Of a DNA stretch of 64,000 bases, positions 41,795-51,902 are shown piece after piece (the first letter of the stretch is position 1; each line of letters opens with the position of its first letter). The DNA comes from HXMU1420-13 sp965229525 (GTDB taxonomy: Bacteria > Bacteroidota > Rhodothermia > Balneolales > Balneolaceae). A model generated the notes under the pieces. It was not told the DNA's origin. It ran no database searches and saw only the letters and a program-made list of their open reading frames with translations. Position numbers and translations under genes: made by a program. Location of the stretch: positions 1,550,001 to 1,614,000 of the forward strand of contig OZ245886.1 of assembly GCA_965229525.1 (NCBI GenBank), read 5' to 3'.

Positions 41795-44196
41795 ATTAAA
41801 TTCACCACTGTACATCCCGCACCACCAAAATCCTCGTTCGCTAATTCATAGCTTTTAACCTCTGGTCTATCACCCAAGTATTTATGGATTTGTTCTTTTA
41901 GAACACCTGTTCCTTTACCATGGATAATTTCCACTTGCTTCAATCCTCTATATACGGCCTTATCTAGGTATTGAGTAACCTCATCAATCGCTTCTTCAGC
42001 ACGTTTCCCGCGAAGATCAAGTCTTTGTGAAATAGAGTCTTTAAGCGAAGAATCCGATGAAACAGCATTAACCCGAATATTTTGCTGTTTTTTTGGTTTT
42101 GGTGGTTCCACCTTTATCAGATTTTTGTATTTAGTTCTGAGGCGAAGTCTGTCTGTTTGAACAGTTGCATTATTTCCTTTTTGTTCTACTAATTCACCAG
42201 TTGTAATCCCATCTAAAAACCGAACAAAATCGCCAATTTTTGGAGGTTGATTACTTTTTTTGAATTGAGCTTCTCGCTGTTCTTTTACCTCTTCCAGCGT
42301 CGAATCAATCTTATCTTTTTCCAGCTCAATGTCTTCCCGTATTTGTTTAATCTGCTTTTTATTTGTCTTTTTCTGCTCAATGATTTGCTCAACCGCTTTT
42401 TCCACCTTTCTATTGGCATTATCCATGATGGACTTAGCCTCTTTTAGGGCTTTCTCTCGAATTTTATCTCTTTCTCGATGCAGAGATTCGAGCTTTTGTT
42501 TATAGCGATTTTCATTGACCTGTGCACGTTTCAGGATTTCCTGATTTTTCTGCTTCAATTCTTCGGCTGACTGGGCCTTGGATTCCAATTCGGCAATTAA
42601 CCCTTCCATCTTGTTCTTGGCTTCACCCATCAATTCTCTCGAACGAGTTAACAATCTCGCATCAAGATTCATGCGTTCAGCAATTTCAAATGCATAGCTA
42701 CTACCTGGAACTCCCTTTTTGAAGCGATAGGTAGGTGATAGCGAATTTTGGTCGAACTCCATCGAGCCATTAATTGCATTAGGATGTTCATGCGCAAATA
42801 CTTTCAAAGCACCGTGATGAGTGGTGACTAATATCTTACCATCATACTTCAGCAAATACTCTATAAACGATTGAAATAATGCTGAACCTTCATCCGGATC
42901 TGTTCCTGCAGCCGCCTCATCTATTAAAATAAGACTGTTTTCACGTAAGCGATCCTGGGTTTCACGCATCCACTGCAATCGAGATGAAAAAGTACTTAGA
43001 TCATTCTCTATAGATTGATCATCTCCTAAATCAACAAAAACTCCATTAAAAACTGGAAGTTCAGAAGTTGGGTCAACAGGAATTGCATAGCCGGACTGAT
43101 TCATCAAGGCACAAATACCCACCGTTTTCATAGCCACTGACTTACCACCCGCATTTGGGCCCGTTATCATTAAGCAATGTTCTTCTTCAGACATTTCCAG
43201 GTCTAAAGGGATCACTTCCAGACGATCTTCTTTTTTTAATGAAAGATTCTTGAGCTTTAGATTAGGATTAAATGCTTCTCGAAGTTTCGTAAATCCTGTA
43301 TGAGAAATGGTTGGAATTTCGCCTTCTAATTGAATGGACACCTTTGCTTTAGCAGCTATAACATCCAACTCTGCTAATGTCTCAATATTTTGAAGGATGA
43401 ACTCGCGGTTTTCTCTTACATGATTAGTTAGCTCCATCAAAATACGTTCAATCTCTTGCTGTTCTTCAGCTTCATATTGGCGAATTTCATTGTTCAGATG
43501 AAGTGCCTCGACAGGTTCCAGATACACGGTCTGACCAGTTGAAGAAACATCATGGATAAAGCCCTGAATCTGCCGCTTGTACTCAGCCTGAATGGGAATA
43601 ACCATTCGACCATTCCTTATAGTAGCGCCCTCATCACTAGCCATGCCGTCCTTAACGGCATTCCTCATCATTTTATTTATGGTCGATCTAAGTTCATTTC
43701 GTTTTGAATTGAGGCGCTTTCTTATACTCTTAAGTTCCGGACTGGCATCATCTCTTAAATCACCATTATCCGTAACTTTTCCTTTGATATAGTTCTCAAG
43801 ATCTTTAAGCGGGATCAGTCTTTCAGATATCTTAAAAAGGGTATGCGATTTCTCTTCTTTTCCTTTAATAAACTTTTTTGTTGACCGTGCTGTAAAGCAG
43901 ATCTTTAAAATGTCCCGAAAAGCATACAATGGAATAATTGCCCCGTAAGCACGGGCAGTATCCATATGAGATCGAATATCTGGTAATTCTGAAATTGGAA
44001 ATATATCCGGATCTTGTAGGATGGCAATCATCTCGCTGGTTTCAGCTAATAAAACCTCTACTCGGTCTTTTCTGTTAGTAGGCGTAAGTTCAGCGATTAA
44101 TTCTGCAGAACGGTCCGATTGTGTAGCAGCTAATGTTGCCTCTCTTACTTGTTCAAAACCAAGTTTTTCTAAAACGTTGTCGGGATAAAACTCCAT
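41791..44196 (-). CDS. mutS2: Endonuclease MutS2
   Basis: An 801-residue MutS-family ATPase. Walker A is MITGPNAGGKSVAMKT, Walker B is SLILIDEAAAGTDPDEG, and a long coiled coil follows (about residues 515-630). The C-terminal Smr nuclease domain begins LDLRGKRAEEAIDEV and includes IIHGKGTGVLKE. It lacks the mismatch-binding domain I. Family roles include suppression of recombination and rescue of collided ribosomes. The ATG at 44196 is preferred to a TTG one codon earlier. Confidence 0.95.
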   Translation of the reverse strand: MEFYPDNVLEKLGFEQVREATLAATQSDRSAELIAELTPTNRKDRVEVLLAETSEMIAILQDPDIFPISELPDIRSHMDTARAYGAIIPLYAFRDILKICFTARSTKKFIKGKEEKSHTLFKISERLIPLKDLENYIKGKVTDNGDLRDDASPELKSIRKRLNSKRNELRSTINKMMRNAVKDGMASDEGATIRNGRMVIPIQAEYKRQIQGFIHDVSSTGQTVYLEPVEALHLNNEIRQYEAEEQQEIERILMELTNHVRENREFILQNIETLAELDVIAAKAKVSIQLEGEIPTISHTGFTKLREAFNPNLKLKNLSLKKEDRLEVIPLDLEMSEEEHCLMITGPNAGGKSVAMKTVGICALMNQSGYAIPVDPTSELPVFNGVFVDLGDDQSIENDLSTFSSRLQWMRETQDRLRENSLILIDEAAAGTDPDEGSALFQSFIEYLLKYDGKILVTTHHGALKVFAHEHPNAINGSMEFDQNSLSPTYRFKKGVPGSSYAFEIAERMNLDARLLTRSRELMGEAKNKMEGLIAELESKAQSAEELKQKNQEILKRAQVNENRYKQKLESLHRERDKIREKALKEAKSIMDNANRKVEKAVEQIIEQKKTNKKQIKQIREDIELEKDKIDSTLEEVKEQREAQFKKSNQPPKIGDFVRFLDGITTGELVEQKGNNATVQTDRLRLRTKYKNLIKVEPPKPKKQQNIRVNAVSSDSSLKDSISQRLDLRGKRAEEAIDEVTQYLDKAVYRGLKQVEIIHGKGTGVLKEQIHKYLGDRPEVKSYELANEDFGGAGCTVVNLI

Positions 44197-44255
44197 CAAA
44201 AAATAATTGTACTTTGCAGAAACTAGATTGCAAAGATAAACCTAATTCTACGCCC

Positions 44256-45038
44256 ATGAAATTCCCCATTTTTCAAGTTGATGCATTTACAGATTCAATT
44301 TTTGGTGGAAACCCAGCTGCAGTAGTTCCGCTTGCTTCATGGCTTGGCGATGAAACCATGCAAAGAATCGCTATGGAGAATAACCTATCAGAAACTGCTT
44401 TTTACGTTGAAGAACGTGAAGCATTTGGATTAAGGTGGTTTACACCGGAAGTTGAGGTAGATCTATGTGGACATGCAACCCTGGCTACTGCACACACTTT
44501 ATTCAATGAACTGGGATTCACGGGTAATGAGCTGAGGTTTGATACTCGAAGTGGACGACTAACTGTACGCAGAGAAGGAGATTGGTATATAATGAATTTT
44601 CCAAGCGATGAGATGTCCAAAGTAGAGGCTCCGCCTATTCTATTTCAAGCGTTAGGCATACCAAGAACTCCAGAAGTTTATAAGACAGACGATTATATGG
44701 TAGTAATGGAGTCGGAAGAACAAATAAAGGCACTCTCTCCAGATTTCAAATTCCTTAAAGAAGTCGATGCTCGTGGGGTTATTGTCACTGCACCAGGCAA
44801 TAATGTAGATTTTGTGTCTCGTTTTTTTGCACCTCAGTCCGGTATCGATGAGGATCCTGTAACTGGTTCTGCTCATACTAAAATGACTCCTTACTGGGCA
44901 AAAAGATTAGGTAAGAATGAGTTATTTGCACTTCAAATTTCGAAAAGAGTGGGCACTCTAGAGTTAAACTATTTGGGTGATAGAGTCGAAATAAAAGGGA
45001 AGGCTGTTACTTTCCTACGAGGAGAAATAGATATTTAA
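44256..45038 (+). CDS. PhzF family isomerase/epimerase
   Basis: A 260-residue protein of the diaminopimelate-epimerase fold. FQVDAFTDSIFGGNPAAVVP opens the family, NNLSETAFY carries the conserved catalytic Glu, and DEDPVTGSAHT is the second half's motif. Starting at 44256 removes 41 residues unrelated to the family that overlap mutS2. PhzF itself acts in phenazine synthesis, but most homologues have unknown small-molecule substrates and no phenazine genes are near. It is divergent from mutS2 with about 60 bases between. Confidence 0.9.
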   Translation: MKFPIFQVDAFTDSIFGGNPAAVVPLASWLGDETMQRIAMENNLSETAFYVEEREAFGLRWFTPEVEVDLCGHATLATAHTLFNELGFTGNELRFDTRSGRLTVRREGDWYIMNFPSDEMSKVEAPPILFQALGIPRTPEVYKTDDYMVVMESEEQIKALSPDFKFLKEVDARGVIVTAPGNNVDFVSRFFAPQSGIDEDPVTGSAHTKMTPYWAKRLGKNELFALQISKRVGTLELNYLGDRVEIKGKAVTFLRGEIDI

Positions 45039-45044
45039 CTTTTA

Positions 45045-45070
45045 GTCATCCCGGGCTTGATCCGGGATCT
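45045..45070. repeat. REP-like hairpin
   Basis: GTCATCCCGGGCTTGATCCG then GGATCT forms an ATCCCGG/CCGGGAT stem. The same motif occurs at 55319 and, inverted, at 60881. Confidence 0.65.
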
Positions 45071-45083
45071 GTATAAGTTTGGG

Positions 45084-45902
45084 ATGTTAGAACCCTTTTT
45101 ATTAATACTTGTCGGAATTCTCGGAGGCTTAATCGCCGGCTCGATGGGAGTTGGTGGTGGAATCATATTTACGCCAGTTCTTTTTTTCCTATTTGAAGAG
45201 GCCGAGTTTGAAGATTCTGTTCAATGGTCGATTGCGAGTGGTCTGTTTTGTACGTTTACAGCCGCTGTTGCAAGTACAATCCGTCAAAAACTTAACAATA
45301 ATATTTATCTACGAGAAGGGATACTTCTTGGAATATTCGGGGCAATTGGAATTAGCCTGGGTAAATGGGTTTTGACCTCAGGGTACTACCAGCGAGAACA
45401 GTTTGTAGTTTTCTTTAGTGTGATACTATTTTATGCAGCATTCATGATGTTTAAGCGAGGAAATGATACATCGGATGAAAGCAAACGGATAACAAAGGAG
45501 TTCAAGCTTAATGCAGCTTTTTTTACAGGTGGAGTAGGAGGAACCATCGCATCTCTGGCAGGGGTAGGTGGTGGGGGAATAATGGTTCCAATCATGAATT
45601 TAGTCTTCAAGCAGCCTTTTAAGAAGGCAGTAAGCATATCCCATTTAGGAATGAGTATCCTGATATTTGCAGGATTGATTCAACTTGCATTAGTTGACGT
45701 TTCTATAACCGGAATAAGCCCGTATCATCTTGGTTATGTTGATTTAGGTGCGGCGTTTCCATTAGCTTTAGGTGGATTGTTAGGGGCTAACTTCGGAACG
45801 ATTATAAATCATAAGATTGACAGAAAATACCTCCAATGGGGATTTGCAATGTTGGCTACAGTTATGGCCTTTCGTTTATTATGGGGTGTTTTTTTAGGTT
45901 AA
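45084..45902 (+). CDS. Sulfite exporter TauE/SafE family protein
   Basis: A 272-residue inner-membrane protein with about eight helices in two repeats. GGLIAGSMGVGGGIIFTPVLF and SLAGVGGGGIMVPIMN are the duplicated glycine-rich motifs of TauE/SafE. The family exports or imports small sulfur or organic anions such as sulfite or sulfoacetate; the substrate here is unknown. The start at 45084 is chosen because an earlier TTG lies inside a REP hairpin. Its stop overlaps the convergent flippase-like gene by 4 bases. Confidence 0.88.
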   Translation: MLEPFLLILVGILGGLIAGSMGVGGGIIFTPVLFFLFEEAEFEDSVQWSIASGLFCTFTAAVASTIRQKLNNNIYLREGILLGIFGAIGISLGKWVLTSGYYQREQFVVFFSVILFYAAFMMFKRGNDTSDESKRITKEFKLNAAFFTGGVGGTIASLAGVGGGGIMVPIMNLVFKQPFKKAVSISHLGMSILIFAGLIQLALVDVSITGISPYHLGYVDLGAAFPLALGGLLGANFGTIINHKIDRKYLQWGFAMLATVMAFRLLWGVFLG

Positions 45903-46921
45903 GCGCTTGACTTTGCTTCTCTAGCAAGTGCCAACCTTTTCTCTAGTGCCAATAAAATGGGCGAGCTAATAGCTACAACTACAAGAGTAGCAGCGTGTGC
46001 AATAGTGGCATAAGCCAATCCGGTAACCTCCGGAACTGCATACAAGAAAAGTAGAGCCAGCTTAATAAAAATGTGGTAGCTACCAACACCTCCGGGTGTA
46101 GGAATCGAAATCCCAACCGCTGAGACCATGGTAAGAACGATGGCATCAGAGTAAGTAAGCCCAAATACATTGGTCATATCAAACATGAAAAATGGGATGT
46201 AAGTCATAGTGATATAACACACCCAGATTAATGCTGTGTAGAAAATAAAAAGCAACCAATTATCAAGCTGACGAATAGCAAGAACACCTTTCCCAAAATT
46301 TCGAAAACCCTCATTGAGTTTAGTGAAGAACTGCCCAAGTTTACTTTCAGCGGAACTCAATGTTTTCAATACATAAAAAACAATAACTCCTGCAAGTGTC
46401 ATAACGCCACCATACAGTGCAACAGCTTTTAGAAAACCTTTATAGATTTCTGGATCAGTGACGTCAGCGCCAAATAAATTAGTTAGTACTTCTGGATCCG
46501 AAATCAGGAAAATCCCAACCAATACCATGATCAACAACATGCTGAGTACATCAACTATTCGTTCTAAAACAACGGTACCGATCATTTTTGAGTTACTTTC
46601 ACCAATTTGACGAGCTACATATACAGGTCGAGTTACTTCACCAAGGCGAGGAAATGCAATGTTGGTGAGATAGCCGAACATCACGCCGGTAAAAAGTGTA
46701 GAGCGATGGGGTAAATTTTCTTTGTCTTCAAAAAGCATTCTCCAGCGCTCAGCTCGAATGAAATGTGAAAACAAGGTTAGTGTTGCAAATGGTATAAACC
46801 AGCCCCAACTAGCCCCTTTCGAAGCATCTATAATTTCTGAAAATTCTACATCCTTAAAAGCGAACCATAAAAAGACTGCTGCAAATCCAAGGCTTAAACC
46901 AACTTTTAAATACTTATTCAT
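45899..46921 (-). CDS. Lysylphosphatidylglycerol synthase TM-like flippase family protein
   Basis: A 340-residue membrane protein with about eight helices. RAERWRMLFE, NIAFPRLGEVTRPVYVARQ and GISIPTPGGVGSYHIFIKLA are conserved in the UPF0104/YbhN family, related to the flippase half of MprF. Members are thought to move lipids or lipid-linked sugars. It follows lolA after 2 bases, which hints at a role in envelope lipid handling. Confidence 0.85.
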   Translation of the reverse strand: MNKYLKVGLSLGFAAVFLWFAFKDVEFSEIIDASKGASWGWFIPFATLTLFSHFIRAERWRMLFEDKENLPHRSTLFTGVMFGYLTNIAFPRLGEVTRPVYVARQIGESNSKMIGTVVLERIVDVLSMLLIMVLVGIFLISDPEVLTNLFGADVTDPEIYKGFLKAVALYGGVMTLAGVIVFYVLKTLSSAESKLGQFFTKLNEGFRNFGKGVLAIRQLDNWLLFIFYTALIWVCYITMTYIPFFMFDMTNVFGLTYSDAIVLTMVSAVGISIPTPGGVGSYHIFIKLALLFLYAVPEVTGLAYATIAHAATLVVVAISSPILLALEKRLALAREAKSSA

Positions 46922-46923
46922 AG

Positions 46924-47547
46924 TTAGTAGCGCATATCCACAATTTCAGCATCTTCTGGAAAGTTAAAGTCAAATAATGTTGGATCATTTTGTAAAAAAG
47001 CACCTTTTTCGAAAGTGGTAATGATAATGTTCTCAGCAATATCATATGCTGTTATTTTGATAGGCTGCAAGGTTGTGTCCACTTCAATTTCGACGGTCAA
47101 ATAGGTGGCAAAGTCATCTTCCGTTTCAAGCGTAATCAGGGTATTTCCATTTTCTAATGCTGATTCACTGGATGTATATTCTTCGTCCTTCTCACTTAAC
47201 ATTCGCGATAGCACACCAAAATCATCATCCTCAGCTTCATACTCACTTATGATTACACGATTGCGATTGGCATCATAAACCTGGGATAATTCACCATCCA
47301 CAACTATGGTTTGTTGTTCACTGGTAAGTTTGTAGCTGGATGTATTAATCCAAAACTCGCCCGATGAGTTGGTGCTTTCCTGAGTATAAGAATCAAGGTA
47401 AGTGTGGGTAAATTCTGCAAAGAATATTTGATCACCCTTAAACTTTTCACGTAGCTGTTCAAACGTAGTTTGTGCAAAGAGTGAAGTTGAAAAAACTAAT
47501 GCTATTAAAAATATAAATAAGGATTTAATCCCGGTTTTTGATTCCAT
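46924..47547 (-). CDS. lolA: Outer-membrane lipoprotein carrier protein LolA family
   Basis: A 207-residue periplasmic protein. The start at 47547 gives MESKTGIKSLFIFLIALVFS, a good signal peptide ending SLFAQ. The longer frame would overlap ftsK by about 150 bases and lacks a signal. FAEFTHTYLDSYTQE, GEFWINTSSYKL and TTFEKGAFLQNDPTLFDFNFP are LolA features. It should carry lipoproteins from the inner to the outer membrane. It overlaps the end of ftsK by 23 bases. Confidence 0.87.
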   Translation of the reverse strand: MESKTGIKSLFIFLIALVFSTSLFAQTTFEQLREKFKGDQIFFAEFTHTYLDSYTQESTNSSGEFWINTSSYKLTSEQQTIVVDGELSQVYDANRNRVIISEYEAEDDDFGVLSRMLSEKDEEYTSSESALENGNTLITLETEDDFATYLTVEIEVDTTLQPIKITAYDIAENIIITTFEKGAFLQNDPTLFDFNFPEDAEIVDMRY

Positions 47548-50071
47548 CCAAAATCTCGTGTAATTCGTCCTCGTCCTGAACGAGAACGTCTCTGGCTGTA
47601 CTGCCCTGATATGGTCCAACAATCCCTGCATTAAATAATTGATCGATGATTCGGCCGGCTCGATTATAGCCAATTTTAAGTTTTCTTTGTAAAAGAGAAA
47701 CCGAACCCTGCTGATGTAACAATACTACTTTTGCGGCACTCTCAAACATTTCGTCTATGTCTTCTAACGGATCAGGAATGCCAGCATTGTCTTCGGCGAT
47801 AACCGGAAGGTAAAATGGCTGCTGATAACCGGCCTGTTCACCAATAAATGCATTAATTCGTTCAACTTCTTCGGTGGATACAAATGCATTTTGGATTCGA
47901 ACCATGCTCGCCCCATTGTGATATAGCATATCACCCATGCCGACGAGTTGATCAGCGCCGCCCTGATCCAGGATTGTTCTTGAATCCACTTTTGAAGCAA
48001 CCTGATAAGCAATTCTGGCCGGAAAGTTGGCTTTGATGGTACCGGTAATCACATTTACCGATGGCCGTTGAGTAGCAACTACCATATGAATACCTACAGC
48101 ACGAGCAAGCTGAGCAATCCGAGCAATAGGTTCTTCAATTTGTTTACCTGCCGTCATCATTAAATCGGCAAGCTCATCGATGATAACTACGATATATGGA
48201 AGATGACGATGACCTAACTCCTCTTCTAGTTCACCATCCTTGAATTTCTTATTGTAGGCCTTGATGTCTCGAACCAGTGCCATTTTCAGCAAATCGTATC
48301 GGTCGTCCATCTCTTTACAAACACTGTTTAGTGTTTCTAAAGCTTTTGATGTATCGGTGATAATCGGTTCATCTGCATTTGGCAGCATGGCCAGAAAATG
48401 ATTCTGAATGTTTCGATATAAAGAAAGCTCAATCTTCTTAGGGTCGACCATCACAAACTTCAGATTGTCCGGATGGCATTTATACAACAAACAGGTAATG
48501 ATGGTATTAATACCAACAGATTTACCCGAACCTGTTGCACCAGCAACCAATAAGTGTGGCATTTTAGTTAAATCCATCATGAATACTTCGTTCTCGATGG
48601 TTTTACCAAAGGCAACAGGTAAGGTCATGTCAGTTTCAACAAACTTCTTCGTGTTTATTACTTGCTTGATATATACCGTTTCGCGGGTACTATTGGGCAC
48701 CTCAATACCAACCGCTGATTTACCAGGAATAGGAGTTAACATTCGAAGCCCTTTAGAAGCAGTTGCCATTTTTAAATCATTCGAATAACTCTCAATCTTA
48801 CTGATTTTGACATCTGGAGCTGGTTCTAATTCATACAATGTTACTGTTGGCCCGACAATGGCATTTATCCCAACAATTTCAATTCTATGGCGTGAAAGCT
48901 TGTCCAGAATAATTCGCTTGTTCTCTTTTATCTCATTTAAATCGACCTCATTTCCTTCATTAGGGGGTTTATTGAGGAGATCAATAGTTGGGAACTTGTA
49001 TTTAATAACCGGGACTTCTTTTGCCTGTTCTTTATTTAACTTGTCTAGTTGTTTTTCACCAGCTTGTTCTTCTTCCGCCCCTTTGAAAATGGCCACTTCT
49101 AAATCGTCGTCTTTTTTAGCCTCCTCTTTTTCAATAATTGCTCTGGGGCGAGTATCTAAAGTCTGAACCTCGGCCTTTTCTTTTTCAATACGTTTGCGGT
49201 CTTCTTCTTCAGACTTCTCTACAATTTCATCAATCGAAGAAGCGTGTTCCTCTACTTCTTCTTTTACGTCAGGTTTTGTTTTAACAGCCTCACGGTCTGC
49301 CTTCTTTTTGGCTTTTTCTTCAACTTTCTTAGCTTTTTCAGCTTCCTTTTCCTCTTTTTTGAGTTGGATTTCCGCTTTTCTAGAAGCTATTCTTTCTTCT
49401 CTTTCGGCAGCTTTTAGCGCTTTTTTCTCTTCACGGGCTAATCTGGATTCTTCCATCTTTTCCTGAATTGAATCCATCCAAATTTTGATGTTATCTATGG
49501 TTTTTTGAAGATCACGCTCCCAAAGTAATAGAAGAGTTACGAGCATTAAAACGATCAAAATAAAAATAGATCCAACACCAGTGATGTTCTGTAAAATGCT
49601 TGCCAGCGCTATTCCAGCGGCACCCGACCAAATTGGATCTTCGGGTACTCCCATATTTGTGGTCATCCATCCCAATAAAGTGGATAGTAAAACCATGCTC
49701 CAGATTGAAAGCACGTTTAGCCAGGAGTTATCTGTAAATGAACGCCGACGGAAAATATGCCAGCCATTGTATCCAACCAGCAGAGCAAAGATGATGCTTG
49801 TGTAACCGAAGAGCGAATAAACCAAAAAGTGTGATAAATAAGCCCCTACCGGACCTAACCAGTTTTGAACCAGGCGCGAATTCGCATCTGGATTAAAGAG
49901 CTCAAGAATATCCTGACTTCTGGCAAACTGGTAGTCATCTGCAGTGTATGATACGATGCTTAAACCAAGCAATACTGCAATCGAAATGGTAATTACACCA
50001 ATAATTTCAAGTTTTCGCCCAGAATCGAGAGGCCCCGAAGATGTTGCAGTATTTAGTTTTTTCTTAGCCAT
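47525..50071 (-). CDS. ftsK: DNA translocase FtsK/SpoIIIE
   Basis: An 848-residue septal DNA pump. About four to five N-terminal transmembrane helices (residues ~20-175) are followed by a highly charged Lys/Glu-rich linker (~195-345). The motor domain has Walker A VAGATGSGKSVGINT, Walker B IVVIIDELADLMMTAG and ARAVGIHMVVATQRPSVNVI. The C-terminal winged-helix gamma domain (LLQRKLKIGYNRAGRIIDQL) binds KOPS-like guides. comB overlaps its start by 8 bases. Confidence 0.96.
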   Translation of the reverse strand: MAKKKLNTATSSGPLDSGRKLEIIGVITISIAVLLGLSIVSYTADDYQFARSQDILELFNPDANSRLVQNWLGPVGAYLSHFLVYSLFGYTSIIFALLVGYNGWHIFRRRSFTDNSWLNVLSIWSMVLLSTLLGWMTTNMGVPEDPIWSGAAGIALASILQNITGVGSIFILIVLMLVTLLLLWERDLQKTIDNIKIWMDSIQEKMEESRLAREEKKALKAAEREERIASRKAEIQLKKEEKEAEKAKKVEEKAKKKADREAVKTKPDVKEEVEEHASSIDEIVEKSEEEDRKRIEKEKAEVQTLDTRPRAIIEKEEAKKDDDLEVAIFKGAEEEQAGEKQLDKLNKEQAKEVPVIKYKFPTIDLLNKPPNEGNEVDLNEIKENKRIILDKLSRHRIEIVGINAIVGPTVTLYELEPAPDVKISKIESYSNDLKMATASKGLRMLTPIPGKSAVGIEVPNSTRETVYIKQVINTKKFVETDMTLPVAFGKTIENEVFMMDLTKMPHLLVAGATGSGKSVGINTIITCLLYKCHPDNLKFVMVDPKKIELSLYRNIQNHFLAMLPNADEPIITDTSKALETLNSVCKEMDDRYDLLKMALVRDIKAYNKKFKDGELEEELGHRHLPYIVVIIDELADLMMTAGKQIEEPIARIAQLARAVGIHMVVATQRPSVNVITGTIKANFPARIAYQVASKVDSRTILDQGGADQLVGMGDMLYHNGASMVRIQNAFVSTEEVERINAFIGEQAGYQQPFYLPVIAEDNAGIPDPLEDIDEMFESAAKVVLLHQQGSVSLLQRKLKIGYNRAGRIIDQLFNAGIVGPYQGSTARDVLVQDEDELHEILDGIKNRD

Positions 50072-50801
50072 TTAAGTCTGTGATGAGCCCGTCTCGCATA
50101 CCTGGCAAAACATCATATTTATCTACCTGACAGCAAAAAGGTATATCGTTTTCAGGAACAAGTTTGCTCAATCTGTACGCATGATCACTTCCGCTAATGG
50201 TTTCCTCTAAATTATCTTTGAATTTTTCGTATAACCCAAATGCTACTTTTGCACCATCTTTTGTTTTTTGAGGGAGTTTCCCTTCAAATAAATGATATAA
50301 AATCGAACCGGCAAATAAGGTGTCTTCGAGTGCAAGCCGACCTCTCCATCCCGAACATATCAAAACAACTTCATCATCATGTTGGGTGAGTGCATTTAAC
50401 ACACTTTGTTGATTAAGAAACGCTCCTAAATAAATTCGATTCGCAAGGGAGGCTTTCTTTATAGCCTTTGTGCCATTAGTGGTATTGAAGATTAAGGTTT
50501 TGTTCTGAATTACTTCGGGAGTGTATTCTAATGGTGAGTTCCCCAGGTGATAACCCTCAATCTTTACCCCGTTTTTTTCGCCACAGAGTAAGTAGTCATT
50601 CGTATCCATTGTATGAGCAATTTTTACTGCATCACTCATGTCTTCAACCGGTATTACTTTTTTGGCGCCATTAGAAATTGCGGTAGTCATTGAAGAAGTA
50701 GCTCTAAGTATATCAATGATAACCGCACTCTTTCCACGCAAGTCTTCTTCCTGAAAAGCCTGAACGGAGAAAAAAACATCAATGTAATTAGACTCTGGCA
50801 T
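50064..50801 (-). CDS. comB: 2-phosphosulfolactate phosphatase (ComB family)
   Basis: A 245-residue protein with SAVIIDILRATSSMTTAISN, CGEKNGVKIEGYHLGNSP and STR-like NTTNGTKAI motifs of ComB. The enzyme removes phosphate from 2-phosphosulfolactate to give sulfolactate, a step of coenzyme M synthesis in archaea and of sulfonate metabolism in some bacteria. No comA or other sulfonate gene is seen nearby, so the bacterial role is uncertain. Its start codon is close to the end of gcvT (6 bases), and it overlaps ftsK by 8 bases. Confidence 0.9.
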   Translation of the reverse strand: MPESNYIDVFFSVQAFQEEDLRGKSAVIIDILRATSSMTTAISNGAKKVIPVEDMSDAVKIAHTMDTNDYLLCGEKNGVKIEGYHLGNSPLEYTPEVIQNKTLIFNTTNGTKAIKKASLANRIYLGAFLNQQSVLNALTQHDDEVVLICSGWRGRLALEDTLFAGSILYHLFEGKLPQKTKDGAKVAFGLYEKFKDNLEETISGSDHAYRLSKLVPENDIPFCCQVDKYDVLPGMRDGLITDLNG

Positions 50802-50807
50802 ACACGC

Positions 50808-51902
50808 TTATTTCTTAATAAATGGTGGTCTACTCACTTTAGCGGGGGCTGTTTTTTTCCGAATATTGATGAAAATCTCAGAATCATCTTTCGCGTATTC
50901 GGAATTAACAAAACCCATCCCAATTCCCTTACTTAAGGTGATAGACATTGTTCCACTTGTCACAAATCCAATTTCATTTCCATCAGCATCAGATATGGTA
51001 TACCCATTTCTTGGAATAGATCGCTCATCATCCATTATAAAACCTACCAGACGACGAGATAATCCAGCTTCTTTTTTTGCTAGTAATACCTCTTTTGCTA
51101 TAAAATCGCCTTTATCAAATTTCGTTACCCAGCCGAGACGCGATTCTAAAGGATGAGTATTTTGTGTAATATCGTTTCCATAAAGAGCAAAGCCCATTTC
51201 CAGGCGCAAAGTATCGCGGGCTCCCAAACCACATGGTTCGATACCAAATTCTTCCCCGGCTTCAAAAATGGCGCTCCAGACTGCTTCTACATCAACTTCT
51301 GCATGCTCGAAATAGAGTTCAAATCCAGACTCACCCGTATAACCCGTGGCAGAAATAATCATAGGGATTCCAGCTAATTCACCCTTTGTGAATGCATAGA
51401 ATCCAACCTCATCGAGAATAACATCGGTCAATTTCTGTAGTGCAGCTTTAGATTTTGGTCCCTGTACGGCAAGTAGGGCATAAGCATCAGATTTGTTTAC
51501 CAAGTCGGCACCCATGGTATTCTGCGAAGAAATCCATTCAAAGTCTTTCTCTACATTTGCGCCATTTACTACAAGCATATACTCATTTTCTGCGAGCATA
51601 TAAATAATAAGATCGTCAACGATTCCACCATCTTCGAAACACATACATGAGTATTGTGCCTTTCCGGGATATAATTTTGAAGCGTCGTTTACACTTACTA
51701 TTTGAATCAGTTCAAGAGCTCTTTCTCCTGAAACGAAAAATTCTCCCATATGGGAAACATCAAAAACACCAACCGCCTCACGGACTGCAGCGTGTTCGAT
51801 TTTGATCCCTTTGTACTGAACCGGCATTTCAAATCCGGCAAACTCTACAATTTTGCCACCGTGCTGATGATGGATGGCAAAGAACGGCGTTCTTTTTAGC
51901 AT
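50808..51902 (-). CDS. gcvT: Aminomethyltransferase, glycine cleavage system T protein
   Basis: A 364-residue tetrahydrofolate enzyme that releases ammonia from the aminomethyl group on the H protein. GGKIVEFAGFEMPVQYKG, VGVFDVSHMGEF and ALYGNDITQNTHPLE are diagnostic. The C-terminal beta-barrel is complete. The ATG at 51902 (MLKRTPFFAIHHQHGG) fits the family better than a start 18 codons earlier. No gcvH or gcvP is in the window. Confidence 0.94.
   Translation of the reverse strand: MLKRTPFFAIHHQHGGKIVEFAGFEMPVQYKGIKIEHAAVREAVGVFDVSHMGEFFVSGERALELIQIVSVNDASKLYPGKAQYSCMCFEDGGIVDDLIIYMLAENEYMLVVNGANVEKDFEWISSQNTMGADLVNKSDAYALLAVQGPKSKAALQKLTDVILDEVGFYAFTKGELAGIPMIISATGYTGESGFELYFEHAEVDVEAVWSAIFEAGEEFGIEPCGLGARDTLRLEMGFALYGNDITQNTHPLESRLGWVTKFDKGDFIAKEVLLAKKEAGLSRRLVGFIMDDERSIPRNGYTISDADGNEIGFVTSGTMSITLSKGIGMGFVNSEYAKDDSEIFINIRKKTAPAKVSRPPFIKK

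Noticed and set aside
47548..47673. N-terminal extension of lolA
   Set aside because: It lies inside ftsK in another frame; starting at 47547 gives a proper signal peptide.
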